Source: Astropecten irregularis (Eukaryota > Echinodermata > Asteroidea > Paxillosida > Astropectinidae). Taken from it: a stretch of 64,000 nt of DNA. Positions within the stretch are counted from its first letter, which is position 1, and every line of letters starts with the position of its first letter. Position numbers and translations under genes: made by a program. Below the pieces are notes generated by a model that worked only from the letters and a program-made list of their open reading frames with translations, ran no database searches and was not told the DNA's origin. Shown one piece after another: positions 19,425-31,668 of this stretch. The stretch spans positions 8,432,001 to 8,496,000 of the forward strand of contig OZ020244.1 of the NCBI GenBank assembly GCA_963971285.1, in the 5' to 3' direction.

Positions 19425-21029
19425 TTTTTGTTCTGTTTTTTTTGTGTGTGTGGCTTTTCCGTGTTCAACTGAAAAGGTATTGCTTTTGTTCTGATTTTTT
19501 TTTGTTCCGTTTTCTTCTTCTTGTCGTTTGAGTTACCATAGACTTTTTCTCGGTGGCACTTTGGCCACTTTTAAACTGTTGATTTTAATCAAACTTTGTC
19601 AAAACGAAGACCCCACAACGTAGTTGTATGCCGAAACTTTACATCATCATGACGTCATCAGGTGTCACGTGACAGTGTCTTCAAGGGGCAAACTTCAGAC
19701 ATCAATTATGAATGAATCCTAGGTCCGATTGGGTTTAAACTTGGTATATATCTAAGTATATATCTAAGTGTTATATGGAAAAATTGCTTTTACGTCATCA
19801 TGACTTCATTCCCTGATTTTTTATGATTTATTAAAATTTTGGGTCATTAAAGTTCTTCAAACGATATCAAGTGAACGAAACAAGATCTTTGAATTTCTTT
19901 TAGATAATGCTTATGCATACACCATAGATAGATATTGAATAGACAAAAATGATGTGATGTCATCATGACATCATCAAAAGGGACATCAAAAATACACATA
20001 CAAAGTAATGGCTGATCGCTTCAAAATTTTGTGGGTTGGACGAATATAGGTTGGATATTAAAATTATGAAGTTACGTGAGGGTGACGTCATCCCTTGAAT
20101 TTTTATGAATGTTTAAATCTGCCATGCAAACTCCTATTGACTTACATGCAGCAAAAGGGTATACTGACATTGTATATACTTCCATGGAATGAAAGGCAGG
20201 TTTCGTTCTTATCAGTAATTGTGTCCTTATCTCTTCAGCTATCATTAACTAATTGCTTGCTTGCTTCAGTGCTGATGTGATTACAAGAGACTCTGATAAG
20301 TACCAGATGGCAGTCACATGGCAGTCACTGCAAGGTGATTGGAATGTGCTTCATTACATTGTCTCAGTGGGAACACATGATAGCCTCAACACAGGAGTTA
20401 GACACCTCATAGACTTTTAAACAGCCAATTTTAACCATACAAAGGCCCAGACAAAGTTCCTACATACAGCGTAGATGTGAAGTGAACATTTACGCCATCT
20501 CTTGATTTTATATGAATTTTTAAATATTTGTCACACTAGCCCGTTAACTTTGTAAACATACGTGTACATATATGTTTCACGTGAAAATATGGTCATGTAC
20601 AAAAAATATGATGATCGATTGACTCTATTTCTCATACACTATATATACGTATAATTCACTATGTATAACATAAATGTACATGTACATGTTATGTCCAATT
20701 ACGTGACTCGAAACTTTGTTTACATCTTGCCATAGACATTTGCACGTAAATCTTATTATGTATCATTAAATACCAGCACCAAATCTTAATCGAAATGCTA
20801 TCGATGTAGGTTGCGGAGTATTGTACGTCATTTTGTCCAATGACAATGTGTTCCATAAACCCCGCAACTAAAATGTATTAAAATGTATTTTTTTTTATGT
20901 TGAGATATGGTCACTTTTAAACCATTATGTCTGAATGAAACAATTTAAGTGATTTGTATAAATTTCAGAAATAATCTATATCATATGCGGAAAAGCCTTG
21001 TGTTCTGTTTCAACAGACACAATCTCTAG
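19425..21029 (+). mobile_element. Rolling-circle-like element, unit 3
   Basis: A 5' palindrome GGCTTTTCCG...GAAAAGG lies at 19452-19477. The unit ends after GCGGAAAAGCC and the GTGTTCTGTT/AACAGACAC hairpin at CTAG 21026-21029. Confidence 0.55.
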
Positions 21030-23227
21030 TTGGGTTTTCCGCGCAAGCGAAAACCCTTTTTGGCTTTTTCGCGGAAGCGAAAAGCCTTTATTTCTGTTCT
21101 GTTTTTTTTTTTTTTTTCTTCCTTCCTCTTCTTCCTCTTCCTCTTCCTGTCGCTTGAGTTACCATAGACTTTTTCTCGGTGGCACTTTTGTCATTTTTAA
21201 ACAGCCGATTTCAACCAAACTTGGTCTGAGGGAAGTCCATATAGGGTAGTTGTCTCCCGAAACTTTTCATCATCATGACGTCATGACTTGATTTTATATG
21301 AATTTTTAAATATTTCTCACAGCCCGTTAACTTTGTACACAGATTACGTGACAATATGGTCATGTACAAAACATATGATGCTCGAATGACTCAACTCTCC
21401 CTCATACACGAACACTACACTGTACGTACGTATTTGACTGCACTGTGTGTGTATGGCATTCATAATACAGTAATGTCCGCGGATGCGTGACTCGATCAAA
21501 ACTTCGTTTATAATCTTCCCATAGACATTTTCATGTAAGACTTTTTATATATCGTTAAATACCAGCACCAAATATCGAAATGCTATCGATGTAGGTTGCC
21601 GTATTGTACGTCATTTTATGGGTCGCGTTAATATTAGCTATACATGTACAAGTTAATACTTGGGAAGAGTTGTATGGAAAAGTGCAATGATCCATAATTT
21701 GTTTTTTTTGTACGTGGCAATAATGATATGTTTTACACATGAACAAATTGAATTATATCACGCCATTTACCCTAGACTAAAGTGTCATCAGAGTGATTTC
21801 ATGTTCTTGATATAATTTTGTATAAATATTCTATTCAGTAGGCCTTTTTATAGGCAAAATACAGTCAGTGTCGGTCCCCCATCGGCCCGACCTCGGCTGG
21901 ACGACAATTGTTTGTGCACGCGGTGGTATTTACACGGCCGTTTCATAAAAAGTGGCAACCACCATGCACCGGCAGACCACGGTCGGTGGATGGGCGCCGC
22001 TGCTGAGCCGCCGGTGGCCCGATGGCGTGGCTTACGCACTGGGCCTTGGGACTCAAAACTATATTTTTCCCCATAGACAAAGCACGTACGTCTTTTTTAT
22101 ATCATTTTCAAACAATTGTAATAACACATAGAAGGAACGGCCGATCGCCTCGAAAATTAGTAGGTTTGGGAAATAGAGGTTGGCGATTAATAATGAAGTC
22201 ATGACAACTTCATCACTTAATCTTTTATAAATTTTTCAATCTTACCCACGCTACCCGATTGACATGAAAATAATGATCATAGTAAAACATACGATGTGAT
22301 GCTCGATTGACTCAATTTCCCAAAACATGTTTAAAACATTGTTTACAGTATGTAAAACTTACATGTTCATTGTCGAATCCATATGTCTGTTGAGTGTTGA
22401 CTTTTCAGAATTATTCACAAAATGTTTGCGAGTTGACGTAATATTTGCAAGTTGACGTAATGTTTGCGAGTTGACGTAATGTTTGCCAGTTGACGTAATG
22501 TTTGCGAGTTGACGTAATGTTTGCCAGTTGACGTAATGTTTGCGAGTTGACGTAATGTTTGCGAGTTGACGTAATATTTGCGAGTTGACACAATGTGCGC
22601 GAGTTGATGCAATGTTTGCGAGTTGATGTAATGTTTGCGAGTTGATGAAATGTTTGCGAGTTGACGTAATGTTTGCGAGTTAACGCAATGTTTGCGAGTT
22701 GACGTAATGTTTGCTAGTTGACGCAATGTTTCCGAGTTGCCGACATATTGTTTGCGAGTTGAAGCAATGTTTGCGAGTTGACGCAATGTTTGTGAGTTGA
22801 CGTAATGTTTTCGAAAAAAGGATTTTGAGAGCATGATTTATATTGCATGCAAACAATTGCAATGATCCACAGACTTAATCGTAGATTTAAACAGCCGATT
22901 TTAACATGGTCTGAAGTATGTCCTTATAGGGTCATCATGACGTCATCAGGTGCCAAATTACAAGCGATTTGAATTTAATAATCAAATTCTTCAAAAGTCA
23001 ATCAAGGGTTTGAAATAGAAAGTTGATTCTTTCACCAAAAGTGAATATTAGGCACGGTCTTTCTTTGTGACACATTAATTGACCTGTGTATGTGAGCTAG
23101 GATCATGATTTGTCCATATGAGGGATCCATTTCTAGTTATTTGTATAACATTTTACAATATTAATTTATAATAATTATCGTATGCGGAAAAGCCATATGT
23201 GCTGTTTTCAACAGCCATAAACTCTAG
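21030..23227 (+). mobile_element. Rolling-circle-like element, unit 4 (tandem copy A)
   Basis: Two 5' palindromes lie at 21032-21056 and 21062-21086, and the unit ends at CTAG 23224-23227. It contains a GC-rich block at about 21865-22055 and a 19-bp minisatellite at 22420-22812. Its length is 2,198 bp. It is closely similar to units 5 and 6. Confidence 0.6.
22420..22812 (+). repeat. 19-bp minisatellite, array in unit 4
   Basis: About 20 copies of GCGAGTTGACGTAATGTTT with point variants. Related arrays lie at the same place in units 5 and 6. Confidence 0.9.
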
Positions 23228-24024
23228 TTGGCTTTTTCGCGGAAGCGAAAAGCCTTTATTTCTGTTCTGTTTTTTTTTCTTTCTTCTTCCTCTTCCTCTT
23301 CATGTCGCTTGAGTTACCATAGACTTTTTCTCGGTGGCACTTTTGTCATTTTTAAACAGCCGATTTCAACCAAACTTGGTCTGAGGAAAGTCCATATAGG
23401 GTAGTTGTCTCCCGAAACTTTTCATCATCATGACGTCATTACTTGATTTGATATGAATTTTTAAATATTTCTCACAGCCCGTTAATTTTGTACACATATT
23501 ACGTGACAATAGGGTCATGTACAAAACATATGATGCTCGAATGACTCAACTCTCCCTCATACACGAACACTACACTGTACGTACGTATTTGACTGCACTG
23601 TGTGTGTATGGCATTCACAATACAGTAATGTCCGCGGATTGCGTGACTCGATCAAAACTTCGTTTATAATCTTCCCATACACATTTTCATGTAAGACTTT
23701 TTATATATCGTTAAATACCAGCACCAAATATCGAAATGCTATCGATGTAGGTTGCCGTATTATACGTCATTGTATGGGTCGCGTTAATATTAGCTATACA
23801 TGTACAAGTTAATACTTGGGAAGAGTTGTATGGAAAAGTGCAATGATCCATAATTTGTTTTTTTTGTACGTGGCAATAATGATATGTTTTACACATGAAC
23901 AAATCGAATTATATCACGCCATTTCCCCTAGACTAAATTGTCATCAGAGTGATTTTATGTTCTTGATATAATTTTGTAAAAATATTTTATTCAGTAGGCC
24001 TTTTTATAGGCAAAATACAGTCAG

Positions 24025-24240
24025 TGTCGGTCCCCCATCGGCCCGACCTCGGCTGGACGACAATTGTTTGTGCACGCGGTGGTATTTACACGGCCGTTTC
24101 ATAGTGGCAACCACAATGCACCGGCAGACCACGGTCGGTGGATGGGCGCCGCTGCTGAGCCGCTGGCGGCCCGATGGCGTGGCCTACGCACTGGGCCTTG
24201 GGCCAGGACGTGATGTCCGATTGACCGTTGACTCAAAACT
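24025..24240. other. GC-rich conserved block in the rolling-circle units
   Basis: A block of about 200 bp, strikingly GC-rich against its AT-rich surroundings, recurs at about 21865-22055, 24025-24240, 26306-26535 and 39760-39985. It can be read as a 62-codon plus-strand frame in units 5 and 6, starting MCTRWYLHGRF or MCARWYLHGRF, but unit 4 lacks about 27 bp near its end. A captured host fragment is possible; no family is recognised. Confidence 0.5.
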
Positions 24241-24597
24241 ATATTTTTCCTCATAGACAAAGCACGTACGTCTTTTTTATATCATTTTCAAACAATTGTA
24301 ATAACACATAGAAGGAACGGCCGATCGCCTCGAAAATTAGTAGGTTTGGGAAAGAGAAGTTGGCGATTAATAAAGAAGTCATGACAACTTCATCACTTAA
24401 TCTTTTATAAATTTTTCAATCTTACCCACGCTACCCGATTGACATGAAAATAATGATCATAGTAAAACATACGATGTGATGCTCGATTGACTCAATTTCC
24501 CAAAACATGTTTAAAACATTGTTTACAGTATGTAAAACTTACATGTTCATTGTCGAATCCATATGTCTGTTGAGTGTTGACTTTTCAGAATTATTCC

Positions 24598-25155
24598 CAA
24601 AATGTTTGCGAGTTGAAGTAATGTTTGCAAGTTGACGTAATGTTTGCGAGTTGACGTAATGTTTGCCAGTTGACGTAATGTTTGCGAGTTAACGTAATGT
24701 TTGCCAGTTGACGTAATGTTTGCGAGTTGACGTAATGTTTGCGAGTTGACACAATGTGTGCGAGTTGATGTGTGCGAGTGTGTGCGTTCAGAATTATTCA
24801 CAAAATGTTTGCGAGTTGACGTAATGTTTGCAAGTTGACGTAATGTTTGCAAGTTGACGTAATGTTTGCCAGTTGACGTAATGTTTGCGAGTTAACGTAA
24901 TGCTTGCGAGTTGACGTAATGTTTGGGAGTTGACGTAATGTTTGCGAGTTGACATAATGTGTGCGAGTTGATGCAATGTTTGCGAGTTGATGAAATGTTT
25001 GCGAGTTGACGTAATGTTTGTGAGTTAACGCAATGTTTGCGAGTTGACGTAATGTTTGCTAGTTGACGCAATGTTTCCGAGCTGTCAACGTATTGTTTGC
25101 GAGTTGAAGCAATGTTTGCGAGTTGACGCAATGTTTGTGAGTTGACGTAATGTTT
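24598..25155 (+). repeat. 19-bp minisatellite, array in unit 5
   Basis: This array has the same 19-bp unit. It contains an internal duplication, since its upstream flank word plus array start recur near 24788. Confidence 0.9.
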
Positions 25156-25572
25156 TCGAAAAAAGGTTTTTGAGAGCATGATTTATATTGCATGCAAACA
25201 ATTGCAATGATCCACAGACTTAATCGTAGATTTAAACAGCCGATTTTAACTTGGTCTGAAGTATGTCCTTTTAGGGTCATCATGACGTCATCAGGTGTCA
25301 AATTACAAGCGATTTGAATTTAATAATCAAATTCTTCAAAAATCAAACAAGGGTTTGAAATAGAAAGTTGATTCTTTCACCAAAAGTGAATATTAGGCAC
25401 GGTCTTTCTTTGTGACACATTAATTGACCTGTGTATGTGAGCTAGGATCATGATTTGTCCATATGAGGGATCCATTTCTAGTTATTTGTATAATATTGTA
25501 TAATATTAATTTATAATAATTATCGTATGCGGAAAAGCCATATGTGCTGTTTTCAACAGCCATAAACTCTAG

Positions 25573-27769
25573 TTTTTCTTTCTTCTTCCTCTTCCTCTTC
25601 ATGTCGCTTGAGTTACCATAGACTTTTTCTCGGTGGCACTTTGGCTACTATTAAACTGCCGATTTTAACCAAACTTGGTCTGAAGGAAGTCCATATAGGG
25701 TAGTTGTCTCCCGAAACTTTTCGACATCATGACGTCATGACTTGATTTTATATGAATTTTTAAATATTTCTCACAGCCCGTTAACTTTGTACACAGATTA
25801 CGTGACAATATGGTCGTGTACAAAACATATGATGCTCGAGTGACTCAACTCTCCCCATACATGTACACTGCACTGTACGTACGTATTTCACTGCACTGTG
25901 TGTATGGCATTCATAATAATGTCCGCGGATTGCGTGACTCGATCAAAACTTCGTTTATAATCTTCCCATAGACATTTTCATGTAAGACTTTTTATATATC
26001 GTTAAGTACCAGCACCAAATATCGAAATGCTATCGATGTAGGTTGCCGTTTTGTACGTCATTTTATGGGTCGCGTTAATATTAGCTATACATGTACAAGT
26101 TAATACTTGGGAAGAGTTGTATGGTCGAAAAGTGCAATGATCCATAATTTTGTTTTTTTTTGTACGTGGCAATTAATAAATGATATGTTTTACAAATAAA
26201 CAAATTGAATTATATCACGCCATTTCCCCTAGACTAAAGTGTCATCTGAGTGATTTCATGTTCTTGATATAATTTTGTATAAATATTCTATTCAGTAGGC
26301 CTTTTTATAGGCAAAATACAGTCAGTGTCGGTCCCCCATCGGCCCGACCTCGGCTGGACGACAATTGTTTGTGCGCGCGGTGGTATTTACACGGCCGTTT
26401 CATAGTGGCAACCACCATGCACCGGCAGACCACGGTCGGTGGATGGGCGCCGTTGCTGAGCCGCCGGCGGCCCGATGGCGTGGCTTACGCACTGGGCCTT
26501 GGGCCGGGACGTGATGTCCGATTGACCGTTGACTCAAAACTATATTTTTCCTCATAGACAAAGCACGTACGTCTTTTTTATATCATTTTCAAACAATTGT
26601 AATAACACATAGAAGGAACGGCCGATCGACTCCAAAATTAGTAGGTTTGGGAAATAGAGGTTGGCGATTAATAATGAAGTCATGACAACTTCATCACTTA
26701 ATCTTTTATAAATTTTTCAATCTTATCCACGCTACCCGATTGACATGAAAATAATGATCATAGTAAAACATACGATGTGATGCTCGATTGACTCAATTTC
26801 CCAAAACAAGTTTAAAACATTGTTAACAGTATGTAAACCTTACATGTTCATTGTGGAATCCATATGTCTGTGGAGTGTTGAGTGTTGACTTTTCAGAATT
26901 ATTCACAAAATGCTTGCGAGTTGACGTAATGTTTGCAAGTTGACGTAATGTTTGCGAGTTGACGTAATGTTTGCCAGTTGACGTAATGTTTGCGAGTTGA
27001 TGTAATGTTTGCCAGTTGACGTAATGTTTGCCAGTTGACGTAATGTTTGCGAGTTGATGTAATGTTTGCCAGTTGACGTAATGTTTGCCAGTTGACGTAA
27101 TGTTTGCGAGTTGACGTAATGTTTGCGAGTTGACATAATGTGTGCGAGTTGATGCAATGTTTGCGAGTTGATGTAATGTTTGCGAGTTGATGAAATGTTT
27201 GCGAGTTGACGTAATGTTTGCAAGTTAACGCAATGTTTGCGAGTTGACGTAATGTTTGCTAGTTGACACAATGTTTCCGAGTTGTCGACGTATTGTTTGC
27301 AAGTTGAAGCAATGTTTGCGAGTTGACGCAATGTTTGTGAGTTGACGTAATGTTTTCGAAAAAAGGATTTTGAGAGCATGATTTAAATTGCATGCAAACA
27401 ATTGCAATGATCCACAGACTTAATCGTAGATTTAAACAGCCAATTTTAACTTGGTCTGAAGTATGTCCTTATAGGGTCATCATGACGTCATCATGTGTCA
27501 AATAACAAGCGATTTGAATTTAATAATCAAATTCTTCAAAAATCAAAAAGGGTTTGAAATAGAAAGTTGATTCTTTCACCAAAAGTGAATATTAGGCACG
27601 GTCTTTCTTTGTGACACATTAATTGACCTGTATGTGAGCTAGGATCATGATTTGTCCATATGAGGGATCCATTTCTGGTTATTTGTATAACATTTTATAA
27701 TATTAATTTATAATAATTATCGTATGCGGAAAAGCCATATGTGCTGTTTTCAACAGCCATAAACTCTAG
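25573..27769 (+). mobile_element. Rolling-circle-like element, unit 6 (tandem copy C)
   Basis: This unit has the same internal order as units 4 and 5 but begins directly with the T/C-rich tract and lacks the 5' palindrome. It ends at CTAG 27766-27769 after the GCTGTT/AACAGC hairpin. Confidence 0.6.
26909..27352 (+). repeat. 19-bp minisatellite, array in unit 6
   Basis: Same 19-bp unit with a pattern of GCGAG/GCCAG variants. A three-unit block appears to be duplicated at about 26980-27080. Confidence 0.9.
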
Positions 27770-29535
27770 TTTTTGTTCTGTTTTTTCTTTTTTCTTCTTC
27801 TTCCATTTTCATTTCCCATAGACTTACACAGGGGCATTCTACACGCCACTTTGGTCCCTTTTAAAAAGCCAATCTTAACCAAACTTGGGGCCGATTTCAC
27901 AAACGCTTTGCGATCATCGTAAAGCCCAAATCCATCGCTTAACAGAAAATCGATCGCTACTTTGCATGGCAATTTTCCGTTTAGCGATGAATTTGGGCTT
28001 TACGATGATCGCAAAGCGTTAGTGAAATCGACCCTTGGTCTAAAGGAAGTCTATATAGGGTAGTTGTCTCTCGAAAGTTTTCGCCGTGATGACGTCATTA
28101 GGTGTCACGTGACAGTGTCTTAAAGGGGCAAAATTCAGACATCAATTATGACTGAACCCTAAGTCTGATTGAGTTGAAACTTGGTATGTATATAAGTTTT
28201 GAAGTGTTATATGGAAAAAATGCAATGACGTCATCATGACGTCATCCTCTGATTTTTTATGATTTATTGAAAATGTTGGTTGAAGTTCTTTTAACGATAT
28301 CTAGTAAATGAAACAAGATATCTTTGAATTTCTTTTTGATGCTTCTTAAGCATACAACAAAGATGAACACTGAGCAGATGAAAATAATGTGACGTCATCA
28401 TGACGTCATAAAAAATGCAATTTTTATAATACATAGAAGGAATAGCCGATCGCCTTGAAATTTGGTAGGTTGGTAAAATAGAGGTCGGAGATTGTAATTA
28501 TGAAGTTACGTCACGACGACGTCATCACGTGATTTTTTAATGATTTTTGAAATCTTCCTTACGCTAGCCCATTGACTTGTACAGAGCCCTGTACGTGAAA
28601 ATACTGGTCATAAAATAAAACATAAGATTTAAACACAATTCATGTAAGGAGCGCGCACGGTTGTTTGCCTGCCTTATAAATGCCGTATTCTCCTTCATTT
28701 CCTTTTCATAGTTGCCAGCGTAAATGCTGTTTTTGACAAGACAACCACGCACGCGCAGCAATCTACTATACCGTTTTCAGTAATGCATGAATCAGTGTTC
28801 AGAGCGCACGGTTTTGAATGGCGCCCTCTTTTGATTAAAACGAGAATCTGCAGTGGTATTTTGTACACCGCCAATCATCTTTTATTGAAATCTGGGAAGA
28901 CGGAAAGTCTTTTTATATTAAATACCAGCACCACCATCTTAATAGGAATGCTATAGATGTAGGTTGCAGAGTATTGCACGTCATTTTATGGGTCGAGTTA
29001 AGCTTATAATGTAACTTAAAAGTTGGGAATAGTTGTATCCGGAAAAACTGCAGTGATCCATATACTTTGTCTTTTTGCGCGCGCGTGGCAATTTGACGTT
29101 TTAAATATGAACAAAGTCACGTCCTTTCCCCAAGACTTTCCCCAAGCAAATTTGTTTCATGCCATTGTGTTCTCGAAATAATTTTATATTCGCAAAATGA
29201 TTTCATATTAGCAAATTATTTTAATTTCTCAAATAATATCATCTTCATGAAATCATTTGGCGAAGAAGATATCATTAATTTGTGAATACAAAAAATTATT
29301 TTGTATTCGCGATTGGTTTCGCATCATGATGTCATAATATGTCCATTGCAATGACAATGTCTTCAATAAGGGGGCTCAAACCATGCAAAAAAATGGTTAA
29401 TACTTAAGTTTTCTAAATTGAAACCATATGTCTTAATCAAACAAAATCAGCGATGTGTTTTTAATTTGAGAATATTTTATATCATACAAATGCGGAAAAA
29501 CCATGTGTTCTGTTTTCAACAGACACAACCTCTAG
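27770..29535 (+). mobile_element. Rolling-circle-like element, unit 7
   Basis: The unit begins after the preceding CTAG with a T/C-rich tract and ends at CTAG 29532-29535 after GTGTTCTGTT/AACAGACAC. It carries a 145-bp palindromic MITE at 27889-28033 and an AT-rich degenerate repeat near 29170-29330. Confidence 0.55.
27889..28033. mobile_element. 145-bp palindromic MITE with CTTGG target duplication
   Basis: The ends are GGCCGATTTCAC and GTGAAATCGACC. Most of the element folds into one imperfect hairpin with arms of about 60 bp around a short centre. CTTGG flanks it at 27884-27888 and 28034-28038, and the empty site is seen in sister units (…AACTTGGTCTGAAGG…). Confidence 0.8.
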
Positions 29536-29893
29536 TTGGCTTTTCCGATTTTAATCGGAAAAGATATTGCGTTTGTTCTGATTTTTGGCTTTTCCGATTT
29601 TAATCGGAAAAGGTATTGTTTTTGTTCTGATTTATTTTTTCTTCTTCTTCTCCTCAAGTCTATGGGAATTTGTACACGATTTGTTCTACGCTGGACTTCG
29701 GTAACTTTTAAACAGTGGATCTTAACCAAACTTGGTCTAAACAAAGTCCATATAGGGTAGTTGTGCCCCGAAACTTTACGTCATCATGACGTCATTAGGT
29801 GTCAAATTACAAGCAATTTAAATTAAATAATCAATATCTTTAAAAATCAACAAAAAATCAACGTTTTGAGATATGAACTTGATTTTTTCAATG

Positions 29894-30078
29894 AGGCTGC
29901 GTTCGAGCGAGGTACTCGTGTTAACACGAGTATACTCCTGAGCGCTCGAGCGGCCGGAGTACGACACTCGGGTCAGCGAGAGTATACTCTCCAGCGTTGG
30001 GGAGTATACTCCTGCACTGGAGAGTATTGCGCGCGCATCACACTCGTGTTACCGGCAGTAACCGCTCGAACGCAGCCT
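29894..30078. mobile_element. 185-bp MITE with 16-bp terminal inverted repeats
   Basis: The ends AGGCTGCGTTCGAGCG (29894-29909) and CGCTCGAACGCAGCCT (30063-30078) are perfect inverted repeats. The interior is rich in ACTCGTGTT/AACACGAGT and GAGTATACTC palindromes. It interrupts a 129-bp repeat unit. No clear target duplication is visible. Confidence 0.7.
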
Positions 30079-30079
30079 A

Positions 30080-30620
30080 AAAGTCAATGTTCGGCAAGGT
30101 TTTTCTTTCTGACACATTGCTTGACCTCTGTGACCTCTACTTCCGGTCAAACAGGAAGTAGCTCCTCATTTAAAAGTGGTAAGAGATAGGATCATGATTC
30201 TTTCACCAAATGTCAATGTTAGGCAAGGTCTTTCTTTGTGACACATTGCTTGACCTCTGTGACCTCTACTTCCGGTCAAACAGGAAGTAGCTCCTCATTT
30301 AAAAGTGGTAAGAGATAGGATCATGATTCTTTCAACAAATGTCAATGTTAGGCAAGGTCTTTCTTTGTGACACATTGCTTGACCTCTGTGACCTCTACTT
30401 CCGGTCAAACAGGAAGTAGCTCCTCATTTAAAAGTGGTAAGAGATAGGATCATGATTCTTTCACCAAATGTCAATGTAAGGCAAGGTCGTTCTTTGTGAC
30501 ACATTGCTTGACCTCCGTGACCTCAACTTCTGGTCAAACAGGAAGTAGCTTGTTATTTAAAAGTGGTAATGGCTAGTATCATGATTCTTTCACCAAATGT
30601 CAATGTTAGGGATGGTTTTT
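30080..30620 (+). repeat. 129-bp tandem repeat in unit 8
   Basis: Four units at a 129-bp spacing (starts at 30191, 30320 and 30449), nearly identical to each other, suggesting recent local amplification. Confidence 0.85.
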
Positions 30621-30794
30621 CTTTATGACACGAAAATATTATGATTTGAATTGTCATACATTAATTTGTTTGGATTCAAAGTAGTTTTATACATTGAAAT
30701 AATATGGCTGCATTTTAAACATTAGGTCTCAGAAAAAAATCTTGTTTTACTCGGAAAAGCCTTATGTTCTGTTATCAACAGACATAATCTCTAT

Positions 30795-31668
30795 TTTTTT
30801 TTCTTCTTCTTCTTCTCCTTTTTCTTCTCCCCAAGTCTATGAGAATTTGTACACGATTGTTCTACGCTCCACTTTGGTCACTTTAAAACTGTCAATCTTA
30901 ACCAAACTTGGTCTAAATAAAGTCCATATAAAATAGATGTGCCCGCGTAAATTACGTCATCATGACGTCATCAGGTGTCATGTGACCAGCGATTTGAATT
31001 TAATAATCAAAATTTTAAAAATCAACAAAAAATCAACGGTTTGAGATATTAAGTTGATTCTTTCACCAAAAGTGATTGTTAGGCAAGGTCTTTCTTTGTG
31101 ACACATTACTTGACCTCTGTGACCTCTACTTCCGGTCAAACAGGAAGTAGCTCCTTATTTAAAAGTGGTAAGAGCTAGGATCATGATTCTTTCACCAAAA
31201 GTGAACGTTAGGCAAGGTCTTCCTTTGTGACACATTACTTGACCTCGGTGACCTCCATTCCGGTCAAACCGGAAGTTGCTCCTCATTTAAAAGTGGTAAG
31301 AGCTACAATCATGATTCTTTCACTAAATATAAATGTTAGGCAATATCTTTTTGTGACACATCGCTTGACCTCTGTGACCTCTACTTCCGGTCAAACCGGA
31401 AGTTGCTCCTCATTTAAAAGTTTTTGGAGGTAAAATCATGAATCTTTCACCAAATATCAATGTTAGGCAAGATCTTTCTTTGTGACACATTTGTTGTCAA
31501 ACAGGAAGTAGCTTGTCATTTGAAAGTAGTAAAAGCTACAATCATGATTCTTTCGCCAAATGTCAATGTTAGGGAAGGTCTTTCTAATGACACAATTCTG
31601 ATTGACAAGCAATTTATATCATATGGGGAAAAGCCTTATGTGCTGTTTCATACAGCCATAAACTCTAG
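30795..31668 (+). mobile_element. Rolling-circle-like element, unit 9
   Basis: The unit starts in a T/C-rich tract without a palindrome and ends at CTAG 31665-31668. About four 129-bp repeats fill 31050-31600. Confidence 0.55.

Larger units (their letters stand above)
23228..25572 (+). mobile_element. Rolling-circle-like element, unit 5 (tandem copy B)
   Basis: The 5' palindrome is at 23230-23254 and the CTAG end at 25569-25572. The layout matches unit 4. The extra length comes mainly from a duplication inside the 19-bp array, where the phrase 'cagaattattc' plus array start recurs at about 24587 and 24788. Confidence 0.6.
29536..30794 (+). mobile_element. Rolling-circle-like element, unit 8
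   Basis: Two 5' palindromes with perfect 11-bp arms (CTTTTCCGATT/AATCGGAAAAG) lie at 29538-29563 and 29587-29613. The unit contains 129-bp tandem repeats at about 30080-30620 and a MITE at 29894-30078. The 3' end is CTAT, a one-base change from CTAG, at 30791-30794. Confidence 0.55.

Noticed and set aside
22415-22834. Open frames such as HYVNSQTLRQLANITST repeats on the minus strand
   Set aside because: They are translations of the 19-bp minisatellite; three frames are open because the unit is poor in stop words.
22420-27352. CRISPR-like array
   Set aside because: The 19-bp units are directly contiguous without unique spacers and the context is eukaryotic, so this is a minisatellite.
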